Shown here in pieces: positions 26,513 through 35,382 of a stretch of DNA of 64,000 bases; position 1 is the first letter of the stretch, and each line of letters opens with the position of its first letter. A program made the translations under genes and the position numbers. This DNA comes from Roseibacterium elongatum DSM 19469 (GTDB lineage Bacteria > Pseudomonadota > Alphaproteobacteria > Rhodobacterales > Rhodobacteraceae). The notes below the pieces were generated by a model that saw nothing but the letters and a program-made list of their open reading frames with translations, made no database searches and had not been told where the DNA came from. The DNA lies in NCBI RefSeq assembly GCF_000590925.1, contig NZ_CP004372.1, forward strand, positions 382,001-446,000. The letters are read 5' to 3'.

Positions 26513-27478
26513 ATGACCTGCCTGTCGCTGCGCCTGCGAATCGCAATCTCGATGGCCTTGACCGCAACCTTCGCGACGCCTGTGACCGCCGACATCCCGG
26601 CCTGGCTTGATCAGCATGTCGGAACGGACGAGGGTCAGATCGCCCCGATCGTGCTGCAGAGGGCGCGCGCGCTCTATCAGGATCAGGTGCGCGAGGCCGG
26701 CATCACCAACCCCTGCTACCTGGCCATGGATGCGACACGCCCAAGCACGTCGTCCAGCGGTGCGCCCAACCCGCGCTTTTACGTGATTTGCGAGGCCGAG
26801 GAATCCTTCCGCGCGGTGTCCTCCGGGTATGGCAGCGGCCGGTCCCTGCCGCAGGCCGATTTCTCGAACGAACGTGAATGCGCCGAGAATTTTAGCAATG
26901 CCGAAGGCTCGAACCTGACGATGGGCGGGGCCTATCTGACGGCCGAGACGCGGACATCGTTCAAAGGCTATTTCAGCGAGGCCGGTGAACGCGTGCCGTT
27001 CCACCGCACCTTTCTTCTGTTCGATGGCATGGGCGAAACCGACAATGCCCGCGAACGCGCGATTGGGGGGCACATGGCGATGTTCCTGCGCTGGCAATGT
27101 CGCTTCAGCAACCCTGACAGCCCGAATGCCGATGCCGATGGCTTTGTGCCCTATGGACGGTTGGTGAATTATACCGGCGGCCGCAGCAACGGCTGCACGA
27201 CATGGTCCGAGGACGTGTCGCGAGACATCATCGACTTGGTCGAGGGGGATCCGACGACCCTCTACATCTACCCCGAGTCCCGCGACATCGCGGCGGTAGC
27301 CGAGGCCGTGGCCAACGGCGCGGCGCTGTCCGGCGAAGGACCGTATTGGAACGCCACCTGCCTCGGCGCCATCGGGACACCACGGTTCTGGCCGCGCGAA
27401 ACCCTGCAACCGATCATAAACGCATGGCGGCAATCCCTGCCCCAGCAGCCGCCCCTCGAACTGCCGATCTGCCCCTGA
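26513..27478 (+). CDS. Secreted protein, probable L,D-transpeptidase-like (YkuD_2-type) fold
   Basis: A 321-residue exported protein (signal peptide about 1-26, ending PVTA) with several cysteines. The segment GGHMAMF (H187) and, 41 residues on, GRSNGCTTW (C228) mirror the His...SxGC core of L,D-transpeptidases, most like the YkuD_2 'murein L,D-transpeptidase catalytic domain' group. LYIYPESRDIA afterwards also fits that group. The family would cross-link or anchor peptidoglycan in the periplasm. The call is tentative because the usual SHGC serine-histidine pair is SNGC here. Confidence 0.55.
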   Translation: MTCLSLRLRIAISMALTATFATPVTADIPAWLDQHVGTDEGQIAPIVLQRARALYQDQVREAGITNPCYLAMDATRPSTSSSGAPNPRFYVICEAEESFRAVSSGYGSGRSLPQADFSNERECAENFSNAEGSNLTMGGAYLTAETRTSFKGYFSEAGERVPFHRTFLLFDGMGETDNARERAIGGHMAMFLRWQCRFSNPDSPNADADGFVPYGRLVNYTGGRSNGCTTWSEDVSRDIIDLVEGDPTTLYIYPESRDIAAVAEAVANGAALSGEGPYWNATCLGAIGTPRFWPRETLQPIINAWRQSLPQQPPLELPICP

Positions 27479-27745
27479 CGACCGACCGTCGGGCCGCGCG
27501 GCTGGGCCCTCGCATCGCGGGGGTCGAGGGCAGGCTCTTGGCAAATCCCCGATGCGGGCGATCCGCAATTTTCAAGGCGCGCCAGATGTCACCACCCGGA
27601 CGGATGGCGCGGCACCACAGAAAACACGGCGACCGACCTTGACGCCACCCTCAAACATGACGACAGCGGGGCCGCGCCGCCCAGGTATCGCGACAGCGTC
27701 GGGCCTGGGTCCGACGCTCCGGCCCCTTGCTATGGAGACCCCCGC

Positions 27746-28432
27746 ATGACCTTCGATCGCACCGTCAAGATCGCCCCGTCGATCCTTTCCGCCGATTTCG
27801 CCAATTTCGGGGCCGAGATCCGCGCCATCGAGCAGCAGGGCGCCGATTGGGTCCATGTCGACGTGATGGACGGGCATTTCGTGCCGAACCTCACCTTTGG
27901 CCCGCCGGCGATCAAGGCGTTCCGCCCGCATGTGAAGACCTTCATGGACGTGCATTTGATGATCGCGCCCGTCGACCCCTATATCGAAGCCTATGCCGAG
28001 GCCGGCGCGGACATGATCACCGCCCATGTCGAGGCCGGCCCCCACATCCACCGCACGCTTCAGGCGATCCGCGCGCAGGGCGTGAAATCGGGCGTGGTGC
28101 TGAACCCCGGCACACCGGCCGAGGCGATCGAGCATGTGCTCGACCTGTGCGACATGGTGCTGATCATGACGGTCAACCCCGGCTTCGGCGGTCAGAAATT
28201 CATCCATTCCGGTGTCGAAAAGACCCGCCGCGTGCGTCAGATGATCGGCGACAGGCCCATCCATATCCAGATCGACGGCGGTATCACGCCCGAGACCGCG
28301 CCCCTGGTGGTCGCGGCGGGGGCCGATGTGCTGGTGGCCGGTTCGGCCGTGTTCAAGGGCGGCTCGGTCGACACCCCCGAGGTCTATGGCCGCAACATCG
28401 CGGCAATCCGGGCGGCCGCGAACGGGGCATGA
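27746..28432 (+). CDS. rpe: Ribulose-phosphate 3-epimerase
   Basis: A 228-residue TIM barrel with all family motifs: [51 protein letters not shown] and IQIDGGI. It interconverts ribulose-5-phosphate and xylulose-5-phosphate in the pentose phosphate and Calvin cycles. It is followed by a thioredoxin-like gene and gph; Rpe and phosphoglycolate phosphatase often sit together in proteobacteria. Confidence 0.96.
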   Translation: MTFDRTVKIAPSILSADFANFGAEIRAIEQQGADWVHVDVMDGHFVPNLTFGPPAIKAFRPHVKTFMDVHLMIAPVDPYIEAYAEAGADMITAHVEAGPHIHRTLQAIRAQGVKSGVVLNPGTPAEAIEHVLDLCDMVLIMTVNPGFGGQKFIHSGVEKTRRVRQMIGDRPIHIQIDGGITPETAPLVVAAGADVLVAGSAVFKGGSVDTPEVYGRNIAAIRAAANGA

Positions 28433-28459
28433 GGCGCCCCGATGCCCGCCTGACACAAA

Positions 28460-28490
28460 GCGGCGCGGCGGTGCCCCTGCCCCGCGCCGC
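28460..28490 (+). terminator. Stem-loop between rpe and the thioredoxin-like gene
   Basis: A 9-bp GC stem (28460-28468 with 28482-28490) with a 13-base loop and no T tract. It may attenuate or stabilise the rpe message; it is not a clear intrinsic terminator. Confidence 0.4.
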
Positions 28491-28513
28491 GTCATTCCAG
28501 GAAAGGATCGACC

Positions 28514-29068
28514 ATGGCCGTATCTCCGCCCGTCTGCGCCTTTGGCTGGCAAGCGCCTGATTTCGCCCTGCCGGCCACGGATGCCAAGACCTACACGCTG
28601 GCCGATATCGCGGGGCCGAAGGGCACTCTGATCATGTTCATCTGCAATCACTGCCCCTATGTGCTGGCCGTGCTGGACCGCATCCAACGCGACGCGGCCG
28701 ATTTGCAGAAACTGGGCATCGGCGTCGCGGCCATCTGCTCGAACGATGCCACGGCCTATCCCGCCGACAGCTTCGACAAGATGGCGGAAATGGCCGAAAC
28801 ACACGGGCTTTCCTTTCCCTATCTGCATGACGAGACGCAAGAGGTCGCGCGCGCATGGGGCGCGGCCTGCACGCCGGATTTCTTCGGCCTCGATGCGACG
28901 GGCGGGCTGCAATACCGGGGACGCCTGGATGCGTCGGGGGCTCGCGCCGCCCCGCCCGACGCCCCGCGCGATTTGTTCGAGGCGATGAAACAGGTCGCGG
29001 AAACGGGCCACGGCCCGCGCGATCAGATCCCGTCCATGGGCTGTTCCATCAAGTGGACGTCCACATGA
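28514..29068 (+). CDS. Thioredoxin-fold protein, AhpC/TSA-like
   Basis: A 184-residue cytoplasmic protein of the redoxin group: APDFALPATDAKTYTLADIAG, then ICNHCPYVLAVLDRI with a single active-site-like cysteine pair of CNHC form, and ACTPDFFGLD later. It matches the widespread 'thioredoxin family protein' with a CNHCPYV motif. The partner is unknown. Its stop overlaps the gph start (ATGA). Confidence 0.83.
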   Translation: MAVSPPVCAFGWQAPDFALPATDAKTYTLADIAGPKGTLIMFICNHCPYVLAVLDRIQRDAADLQKLGIGVAAICSNDATAYPADSFDKMAEMAETHGLSFPYLHDETQEVARAWGAACTPDFFGLDATGGLQYRGRLDASGARAAPPDAPRDLFEAMKQVAETGHGPRDQIPSMGCSIKWTST

Positions 29069-29721
29069 CGGGTGCCATCGTTTTCGACCTTGACGGAACG
29101 CTGGTCGACAGCGCCCCCGATCTGCACGCCGCCGTCAACCGCATGCTGGCCGAGCACGGCGCCTTGCCGCTGTCTCTCGAGACGATCATCGGCTTCATCG
29201 GCAACGGTATTCCAACCCTGGTGCGCCGCGTGATGACGGCGCGGGGCCTTCCCAGCTCGCAAGAGGCGCAGATGATCCAGCGCATGCTGGCCCACTACAA
29301 TGCACAGCCCGCCGATCTGAGCCGACCTTATGACGGTGTGGTCAATGCCCTGACAACGCTGAAACAGGCCGAATATGCCCTTGGCGTCTGCACCAACAAG
29401 ACCCTTACCCCCGCGATCCGCATTCTCGATGCACTGGATCTGAGCCGCTTTTTCGACGTGGTGATCGGCGGCGACAGCCTGCCCGTGACAAAGCCCGATC
29501 CCGCCCCCCTATTGGCCGCCTTCGCCGAACTGGGGGCCGACCCGGCCCTGTATGTCGGGGACAGCGAGGTTGACGCGGAAACGGCCCGTCGTGCGGGCAT
29601 CCGCTTTGGCCTCTTCGCAGGGGGATACCGGAAAACCCCGGTCGAGGCGTTGCCGAGCACCTTCGTCTTCGACGATTTCGCATCCCTTCCCGCGCAGGTC
29701 GACGCGCTCTCGCCGGCCTGA
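29065..29721 (+). CDS. gph: Phosphoglycolate phosphatase (HAD family)
   Basis: A HAD-superfamily hydrolase of 218 residues with motif I VFDLDGTLVDSAPDL (nucleophile and acid aspartates), motif II VCTNKT, a conserved Lys in KPDPAP and motif IV YVGDSEVDAETARRAG. It dephosphorylates 2-phosphoglycolate from DNA repair or photorespiration. The start was chosen at the ATGA overlap with the upstream gene. Confidence 0.9.
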   Translation: MTGAIVFDLDGTLVDSAPDLHAAVNRMLAEHGALPLSLETIIGFIGNGIPTLVRRVMTARGLPSSQEAQMIQRMLAHYNAQPADLSRPYDGVVNALTTLKQAEYALGVCTNKTLTPAIRILDALDLSRFFDVVIGGDSLPVTKPDPAPLLAAFAELGADPALYVGDSEVDAETARRAGIRFGLFAGGYRKTPVEALPSTFVFDDFASLPAQVDALSPA

Positions 29722-29788
29722 CGCGACGCCGCCATCGCGGCAGCCGGTCAATGCCCCCGTTCCGTCCGGCCCAATACGGGCGATGCCA

Positions 29789-30841
29789 TTACCGTCTCCG
29801 GCGCGCGTTCAGGGTGGCGACGGGGTTTTCCCCAAACGCTTCCTTGTACTGCTTGCTGAAGCGACCGTGATGCTCGATCCCGCACAGGCGGCAGACCTCG
29901 GACACGGTGCGGGGGCCATCGCGGTCGAGCAAGGCGCGCCTCGCGCGATGCAGCCTTGCCTGCGCCAACACCTGTTTCGGCGTCACGCCGCGCACTTTTC
30001 GGAATGCGGTCTGTAGCGTGCGTTCCGAGACATCAACATGTCGTGCGATATCGCGGATGCTGCCGATTTCGTCGGGTCGGTCGTAGATCAGTTCCTCGGC
30101 CGCACGTACATGGCGCAGGGCCAGTTCATGCACATGGTCCGGCATGCGGGGCAATTCGACGCCAAGGCAGGTATCGAGACATCCGTTCAGGTGTTCGACA
30201 AGAACCGTGGTCCACGCATCCGCCAGGCGTCTGTCCACCGCAAGGTCCCGCGACAATGTCAACTGCGTGGCAAGGGCGAGCGTGAGTTGGGCCAGATGCC
30301 CGTCCGCCGCCCGCGCGGCATCGCCCCAGATCATGCCACCTCGCGCCTCGACCCGTGCAAGCCGATGGCCCAGAAACTGTGGCGGCATCGAGAGGACATA
30401 GGCCTCGTACGCGTCTTGCGTCGTCGGAACGACCGTCGTTTCGCGCGTTCCGCGACCAGTCAGCAGCCAGGGCCGATCGGCACTTTCGAAGCGGGTGTTT
30501 TCGTTCGCGGTCGTCAGCGCGCCCGAGACGACGACCAAAAGGTTGGGCCGTTGCAACTCGGACACGATGACATCGTGTCCTGTCGATCTGACATAGGCCA
30601 GGCTCATCAAACCGATATCGCCAATGGCTACGATGGCACGCCCATTTTCCGGATCATGCAGATCCAGGGCCGTTTTCCCCGTGAACTGGCGCCGCGAAAG
30701 CCTCGATTGGTCGGCGGCGTAATAGGCACTCAGGCGGAATGCCCCCACGCCCCTTGGAACCTGACTGTGCGCGCTTTCACCCGGCGCGTCCGCAGACGCC
30801 CAGTCCAGCGGGTTTGGCGCATGCGATGTAGCATTGAGCAT
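29789..30841 (-). CDS. AraC-family transcriptional regulator
   Basis: A 350-residue regulator with an N-terminal sensor domain (about 40-200, AraC_binding_2 type) and a C-terminal double helix-turn-helix: IGSIRDIARHVDVSERTLQTAFRKVRGVTPKQ as a continuous block, then TVSEVCRLCGIEHHGRFSKQYKEAFG. Each block is given here only to show both recognition helices. It is divergent from the SH3 protein at 31084 with a 242-base gap between, so it may control the envelope cluster; that is inference. ATG 30841 was chosen because upstream in-frame sequence looks non-coding. Confidence 0.85.
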   Translation of the reverse strand: MLNATSHAPNPLDWASADAPGESAHSQVPRGVGAFRLSAYYAADQSRLSRRQFTGKTALDLHDPENGRAIVAIGDIGLMSLAYVRSTGHDVIVSELQRPNLLVVVSGALTTANENTRFESADRPWLLTGRGTRETTVVPTTQDAYEAYVLSMPPQFLGHRLARVEARGGMIWGDAARAADGHLAQLTLALATQLTLSRDLAVDRRLADAWTTVLVEHLNGCLDTCLGVELPRMPDHVHELALRHVRAAEELIYDRPDEIGSIRDIARHVDVSERTLQTAFRKVRGVTPKQVLAQARLHRARRALLDRDGPRTVSEVCRLCGIEHHGRFSKQYKEAFGENPVATLNARRRR

Positions 30842-31083
30842 GTTTGATGGCCGTAATCGGATATCCGCTGCGGTTTCTGGATAGACAGATTGCCGTTTGA
30901 TCGCAATCCTTGTCTCAAACGGGCGGCAAGGACCGGACCCGTCGCCGAGTCGGCGCGCGGATGACGGTAACGACACACACGGCGCGCGGCCTTGGAAAAC
31001 CATGGCGGCAGTCGGAAGCGGCCCTTTCGAAGCCAGGACCACACCTGGCCCATAACTGAACCTGACACAGGGAGTTTGACATA

Positions 31084-33132
31084 ATGAACAGGGTGCTCAG
31101 TGCCGGTTTGGCACTATTGCTTTCGGCCTCGGCGGCCTTGGCTCAACCCATGTCTGGACGGCATCACGTTGATTTCGCGGGTTGGACGGGAACGGCGATC
31201 GACGGGGAGATCGTCGGGCGCGATTTTGACCGCTATGAGTTGCAAGGCGTGGCGGGGAACACGCTGACCATCCGCCTGAACACGCCGCATACCGGCACCT
31301 ATTTCAATGTCTACACGCCGGGCAACGGCCCCGGCGACGAAGCGCTTGCCAACAGCAGCCTGATCGGCGGCCCGGTTCTGGACCTCAACCAGTTTTCGGG
31401 CACGCTTCCCGAGACGGGCATCTACGAGGTCGTCGTCTACATGGTGCGCGCCGCCGCGCGGCGGGACGAAGCGGCCCCGTACTCCATCGAGTTCGACATG
31501 CTGCAACCCACCGATGCCGACGATCCGGATGCGGCCTTGCGCTACTACCAGGTGCGCACACGCTCGCGCGGAGGGCATCTGAACGTGCACACGGGCCCGT
31601 CGGTCGATGCGCCCCGTGTCGGGCGCTACGACAACGGCGCCGTCCTGCGTGACATCGGCGGCTGCGAACAGAATGGCGGTCGCGACTGGTGCGAGGTGAT
31701 GGCCTATGACGGCGGGCTTGCCGGCTTTGTCGCGCGCGAGTTCCTGGCGCCGGTGTCGCGCCATCACGGGGCTGCGCCGGTGACGCCGCCGCGCCGCGGT
31801 TCCGCCCTGCCCCAAACGCCGCCGACCCCCACGCGCGCGGGCATCACGACCACGTCGGACTGGTTCCATGTGCATCTGGCCAACCCGGGCGGGCATCTGA
31901 ATGTGCATGCCGAGCCCTCCACGGCCTCGGTCCGGGTCGGGCGCCTGCCCGACGGCGCGGATCTGCGCAATATCGGCGGCTGCCTGATGTCGGCCGGCCG
32001 GACCTGGTGCGACGTGATGCAGGCCGGCGGCGGTGTCTCGGGCTGGGTCGCAGCGGACTACCTGCGCGACGGCCATCCCCCGGCCGCAACCATGACGACG
32101 CGCACCGGCGCGCCGCGCCCGGTCACGACCGACTTTGCCGATGGCATGGCGGGCGGACCCGACTGGTGGCAGGTCGACCTCAACCGGTCGGGCAGCGCGC
32201 TGCGCGTCCACACCCGGCCTTCCACCCATGCGCCCATCTTTGCGCGCTTCCATGACGGTGCGACCCTGCGCAACGCGGATGGGTGCCGGATGAGCGAGGG
32301 GCGGCGCTGGTGCTACGTCAGCTCGGTCTCGGGCGATGTCACGGGCTGGGTCGCGGGCGACTTCCTGCGCGAAGGGTCGGCCCCCGGCGTGGCGACCCAT
32401 CTGCCGACCCCGGTGCCGCAGGCCCCTGTTGCGCCGACCGCTCCAGCCGCGCCGACGCCGCAGGCCCTTGGACCGGCCTATGATACGACGGGCGCGATCA
32501 CCTGCTATGCCGACCGCGATGCAGGCATGTCCGAGTGCAGCTTTGGCGCCGTGCACGAAGGCTCGGGCAACGGCTATCTCCAGATCACCGAGGGCGGATA
32601 TGGCGGCCGGACGATCACCTTCGAGGCCGGTGTTCCCGCCTATTTCGATCAAAGCCAGGCCGATGGCGACATCACGATGAACGTGTCTCGGCAGGGCGAT
32701 CTGTGGATCGTCTTCATCGGCGACGCGCGCTTCGAGATCCCGGTGTCGCTGTTCCAGCCGCACCAGGACATGGGCGTGGCCACCCAGCTGCCGCTGGCGC
32801 CGCCACCGATGGAGGAGGATGCCACCGTGCCGGGCACCACCTTCAACGCCACCGCGCAGATCCCCTGCGTGCGTGACCGCGATGCCGCCGAGGCCATGTG
32901 CGAGGCCGGCGTCGTCCGCGAAGGCGGTGGCAGCGGCTACATCCAAGTGTCCTGGCCCGAGGGCGGCAGCCGCGTCATCTACTTCCAGAACGATCGCCCG
33001 CACCACTACGACCAGGCCGAGGCCGATGGCGGCGCCGAGATGAGCGTCACGCGGAACGACCGCGACGAGTTCATCGTCTTCGTGGGCGAGGCGCGCTTCG
33101 TGATCCCCGAAGCCTTGATCACCGGCGGCTGA
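31084..33132 (+). CDS. Secreted multidomain protein: beta-sandwich, three SH3b domains, two C-terminal repeats
   Basis: A 682-residue exported protein. In order: a signal peptide (1-20, ending ALAQ); a PPC-like beta-sandwich (about 25-145, FDRYELQGVAGNTLTIRL); bacterial SH3 domains at about 153-222, 261-328 and 360-427, each with a GGHLNVHxxPS-type start and a paired cysteine (GGCxxxxGRxWC); a Pro/Ala linker (430-470); and two tandem repeats (about 473-560 and 590-681) with C-x-DRDA and GSGNGYLQI / GGSGYIQVS cores. SH3b domains usually bind peptidoglycan. The protein opens the envelope cluster. Confidence 0.82.
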   Translation: MNRVLSAGLALLLSASAALAQPMSGRHHVDFAGWTGTAIDGEIVGRDFDRYELQGVAGNTLTIRLNTPHTGTYFNVYTPGNGPGDEALANSSLIGGPVLDLNQFSGTLPETGIYEVVVYMVRAAARRDEAAPYSIEFDMLQPTDADDPDAALRYYQVRTRSRGGHLNVHTGPSVDAPRVGRYDNGAVLRDIGGCEQNGGRDWCEVMAYDGGLAGFVAREFLAPVSRHHGAAPVTPPRRGSALPQTPPTPTRAGITTTSDWFHVHLANPGGHLNVHAEPSTASVRVGRLPDGADLRNIGGCLMSAGRTWCDVMQAGGGVSGWVAADYLRDGHPPAATMTTRTGAPRPVTTDFADGMAGGPDWWQVDLNRSGSALRVHTRPSTHAPIFARFHDGATLRNADGCRMSEGRRWCYVSSVSGDVTGWVAGDFLREGSAPGVATHLPTPVPQAPVAPTAPAAPTPQALGPAYDTTGAITCYADRDAGMSECSFGAVHEGSGNGYLQITEGGYGGRTITFEAGVPAYFDQSQADGDITMNVSRQGDLWIVFIGDARFEIPVSLFQPHQDMGVATQLPLAPPPMEEDATVPGTTFNATAQIPCVRDRDAAEAMCEAGVVREGGGSGYIQVSWPEGGSRVIYFQNDRPHHYDQAEADGGAEMSVTRNDRDEFIVFVGEARFVIPEALITGG

Positions 33133-33148
33133 CCTTTGCCCGTACCGA

Positions 33149-33174
33149 TCCGCCGGGCGCCCGCGCCCGGCGGA
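33149..33174 (+). terminator. Stem-loop after the SH3 repeat gene
   Basis: An 11-bp perfect GC stem (33149-33159 with 33164-33174) around a 4-base loop, 16 bases past the stop, with no T run. Probably an mRNA 3' structure or partial terminator before the next gene of the cluster. Confidence 0.5.
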
Positions 33175-33213
33175 CCCACACATCCCTTCACGCGAACAGA
33201 AAGCTCAAACCCC

Positions 33214-34146
33214 ATGTTGACACGTTCTGCCCTCGCCGCGCTCGCCCTGACGCTTGCAGCGCCCGTTCCCGCCCAGGCCCAGGCCGATATCGGCTCGATC
33301 CTCGACCAATGCGCCAACACCGCGCGCAGTTTCTTCAATGCCAACGGTGCCCAGACCAACATGCGCTACAACGGCGCCCGCGTGGACGGCACCGAAACGG
33401 TCGGCGGCGAGATCTACCTCAATGGTCGCGCGCCCTACATCGCCTGTGCCTTCAGCCGCGGCAGCCTGCGGATGACCGAGTTCTTCGTCGACGGCGATGA
33501 CCAGTCCTCTTTCGTGACGGCCAGCGGCGGCACCTCGAGCATGCCGGTCTTCGCCGCGCAATGCCCGCAAGGCAACACCATCGACGCGGACCGCTACGGC
33601 ACCGTGCGCGTCAACGGGTCGGTGGCCAGCGTGACCGTCTTCAACCGCAACTACTTCGAGGTCTACGCCCGCGGCATCACCTATTCGATCAGCCAGAACG
33701 ACGATGGCAGCGGCCTGCAGGTCAGCTACCAGCCGCCGGGCAGCGCGGGCGGGTTCTGCGAGATCACGGCCAGCGGCTCCGGTGGCGGATCGGGCGGCGG
33801 CGGCACGGCCAGCGGCACGCCCGGGGCGGGCGAGACGGATACCGTCAGAGTTCAATTCGACCGGGGCGCCAGTGGCACCGAGCTCAGCGACAACCTGCCC
33901 CCCGGCGCCAGCCGCCGCTACGTGCTCGGCGCGGGCGACGGCCAGTTCCTTTACGTGCGCGTCGCGCCGTGGAGCGGATCGCTGGACTACCAGATCTTCA
34001 ACCCCGACGGGTCGTTCCTGCAAGACATGGTCCCCTCCCGGCAGGAGCACCGCGGCCAGCTTTGGCAGGACGGCGATCACGTGGTCGAGGTGATCAACCG
34101 CACCAACCAAACCGTGCCCTACAACGTCATTTTCGGCATCGAGTGA
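33214..34146 (+). CDS. Secreted protein of unknown function with C-terminal PPC-like domain
   Basis: A 310-residue exported protein with a signal peptide (1-22, ending AQAQ). A 160-residue cysteine-containing N-domain of unknown fold follows (ILDQCANTARSFFNANG...), then a Gly/Ser linker (about 188-205) and a C-terminal beta-sandwich (VQFDRGASGTELSDNLPPG, YVLGAGDGQFLYVRV) of the same general kind as the start of the preceding protein. No enzyme motif is visible. The shared sandwich and adjacency suggest the two act on one envelope target. Confidence 0.75.
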   Translation: MLTRSALAALALTLAAPVPAQAQADIGSILDQCANTARSFFNANGAQTNMRYNGARVDGTETVGGEIYLNGRAPYIACAFSRGSLRMTEFFVDGDDQSSFVTASGGTSSMPVFAAQCPQGNTIDADRYGTVRVNGSVASVTVFNRNYFEVYARGITYSISQNDDGSGLQVSYQPPGSAGGFCEITASGSGGGSGGGGTASGTPGAGETDTVRVQFDRGASGTELSDNLPPGASRRYVLGAGDGQFLYVRVAPWSGSLDYQIFNPDGSFLQDMVPSRQEHRGQLWQDGDHVVEVINRTNQTVPYNVIFGIE

Positions 34147-34185
34147 TCGGGCCGCGCCATGATCGACACCCAAAGGAGACCCAAG

Positions 34186-34500
34186 ATGAACACCAAGATG
34201 ACACTGGCCGCAGCGACGGTCGGGATGTTTGCACTGACCGGATGCGTTGACATGGGCGGCGGCATGGGCACGGATCCCGGCCCCGGCAACTCGGCCGAGG
34301 CCGACGCACGGGCCGCCTGTGTGCGTGATACGCGCGCCACGACAGGAAACCCCGATGTGCGGGTCCAAAGCTCGTCCTTCTCCGAAGCCGGCACCGAGGT
34401 CATCATGCTGGTCGGCGGCACAGGCACATGGCGCTGCATCGCCTATCGCGACGGCACCACCACCGGCATCATGTCGATGACCAACGAAGGGTTCCTCTGA
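34186..34500 (+). CDS. Small lipoprotein of unknown function
   Basis: A 104-residue protein with a clear lipobox (FALTGC, Cys at about residue 20) and a textbook ribosome site (AAAGGAG, 8 bases before ATG 34186). The mature part contains AACVRDTRATTGNPDVRV and WRCIAYRDGTTTGIMS, two cysteines that could pair. The same C-x-A-x-RD/RDG texture appears in other small Rhodobacterales lipoproteins. Function is unknown. Confidence 0.75.
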   Translation: MNTKMTLAAATVGMFALTGCVDMGGGMGTDPGPGNSAEADARAACVRDTRATTGNPDVRVQSSSFSEAGTEVIMLVGGTGTWRCIAYRDGTTTGIMSMTNEGFL

Positions 34501-34511
34501 CATGACGCTCC

Positions 34512-34547
34512 GCACGGACCCGGGGTCCCTCGTCTCCGGGGCCGTGC
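34512..34547 (+). terminator. Stem-loop after the lipoprotein gene
   Basis: An outer 6-bp stem (34512-34517 with 34542-34547) and inner 5-bp stem (34519-34523 with 34536-34540) separated by one mismatch. There is no T tract. It is likely an intercistronic structure. Confidence 0.45.
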
Positions 34548-34576
34548 ACCTTCACCGGCATCAGTGAGGGCCACGG

Positions 34577-34849
34577 ATGGGCCACCGCATCTGCAGAACC
34601 CTGATGATCGTCCTGATCCTGCTTTACCTGGCGGCCTTGGCCATCGGGCTGATCGGCACCTATGGCTGGTTCGGCCAGGACCGCGACCCGCTGTCCTGGG
34701 TCTTCATCCTGCCCCTCGGCCTTCCCTGGGTCCTGATGCTGGACGGCGCTGGTGACACGGCGGCGCCGGTGCTTGTCGCCCTCACCCCGCTGCTCAACAT
34801 CGCCATCCTCTGGGGCCTATGCCACTTCATGAAAGGACGCTCCGCATGA
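34577..34849 (+). CDS. Small membrane protein of unknown function (90 aa)
   Basis: Three hydrophobic helices are evident (about 8-30, 40-56 and 62-84). There are no recognisable motifs. Its stop overlaps the start of the next small membrane gene (ATGA), which favours both being real and made together. Confidence 0.65.
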   Translation: MGHRICRTLMIVLILLYLAALAIGLIGTYGWFGQDRDPLSWVFILPLGLPWVLMLDGAGDTAAPVLVALTPLLNIAILWGLCHFMKGRSA

Positions 34850-35022
34850 CCTTCGACATCGCCCATGCCCTGGTGACCTGCGTCCTGATCTTCCTGACAA
34901 TCATCGGGATGGAACGGGCGGGTCTTTATGTCCCCCACAAGAAAGGCGGCCCGCGGTTCAGCTGGCCCCTACTCCTCGCGATCTTCGTGGTCGTCCTGAT
35001 CTTCAACCTCATCTGGCCATAG
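34846..35022 (+). CDS. Small membrane protein of unknown function (58 aa)
   Basis: Two hydrophobic helices (about 4-21 and 40-57) flank a short basic loop (VPHKKGGPRF). ATG 34846 is coupled to the preceding gene by ATGA. At 58 residues it would be easy to miss; the overlap and AAAGGA sequence upstream support it. Confidence 0.62.
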   Translation: MTFDIAHALVTCVLIFLTIIGMERAGLYVPHKKGGPRFSWPLLLAIFVVVLIFNLIWP

Positions 35023-35050
35023 GGCCGGACATACAAGAAAGGCACGCGTC

Positions 35051-35356
35051 ATGGGACGTATTCTTTTCGGCATCATCGGCCTGATCCTGGGCCTGATCGG
35101 CGGCGCGCTGTTCGGCGGCGCGATCCTGGGCGGGTCTGCGGCCGGCATCGGGATCGCGACCGGCATGACGACCGGCGTTTGCGCCACCGTCATCGCCGCC
35201 AGCGAAGAGGGTCTTCTGACCGACGAGCAGGTGGAACAGGTCATGGCCCGCGCCGCGACCGATCTGGGCGGAACCATGGACGCCACGCCCGAGGCGACAA
35301 CCGTCGCGCAATGCGAGGCGTTCATGCAGGAGCTGATGAGCGAGAGCGACACCTGA
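35051..35356 (+). CDS. Small exported or membrane protein of unknown function (101 aa)
   Basis: The N-terminal half is a Gly-rich hydrophobic stretch (residues 4-50, GLILGLIGGALFGGAILGG), and the C-terminal half is acidic with one cysteine (TDEQVEQVMARAATDLGG). It may be a membrane-anchored protein with a short periplasmic or cytoplasmic helix pair. I recognise no family. Confidence 0.62.
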   Translation: MGRILFGIIGLILGLIGGALFGGAILGGSAAGIGIATGMTTGVCATVIAASEEGLLTDEQVEQVMARAATDLGGTMDATPEATTVAQCEAFMQELMSESDT

Positions 35357-35382
35357 CGCGGCACACTTTCGGAGGGACGCAC

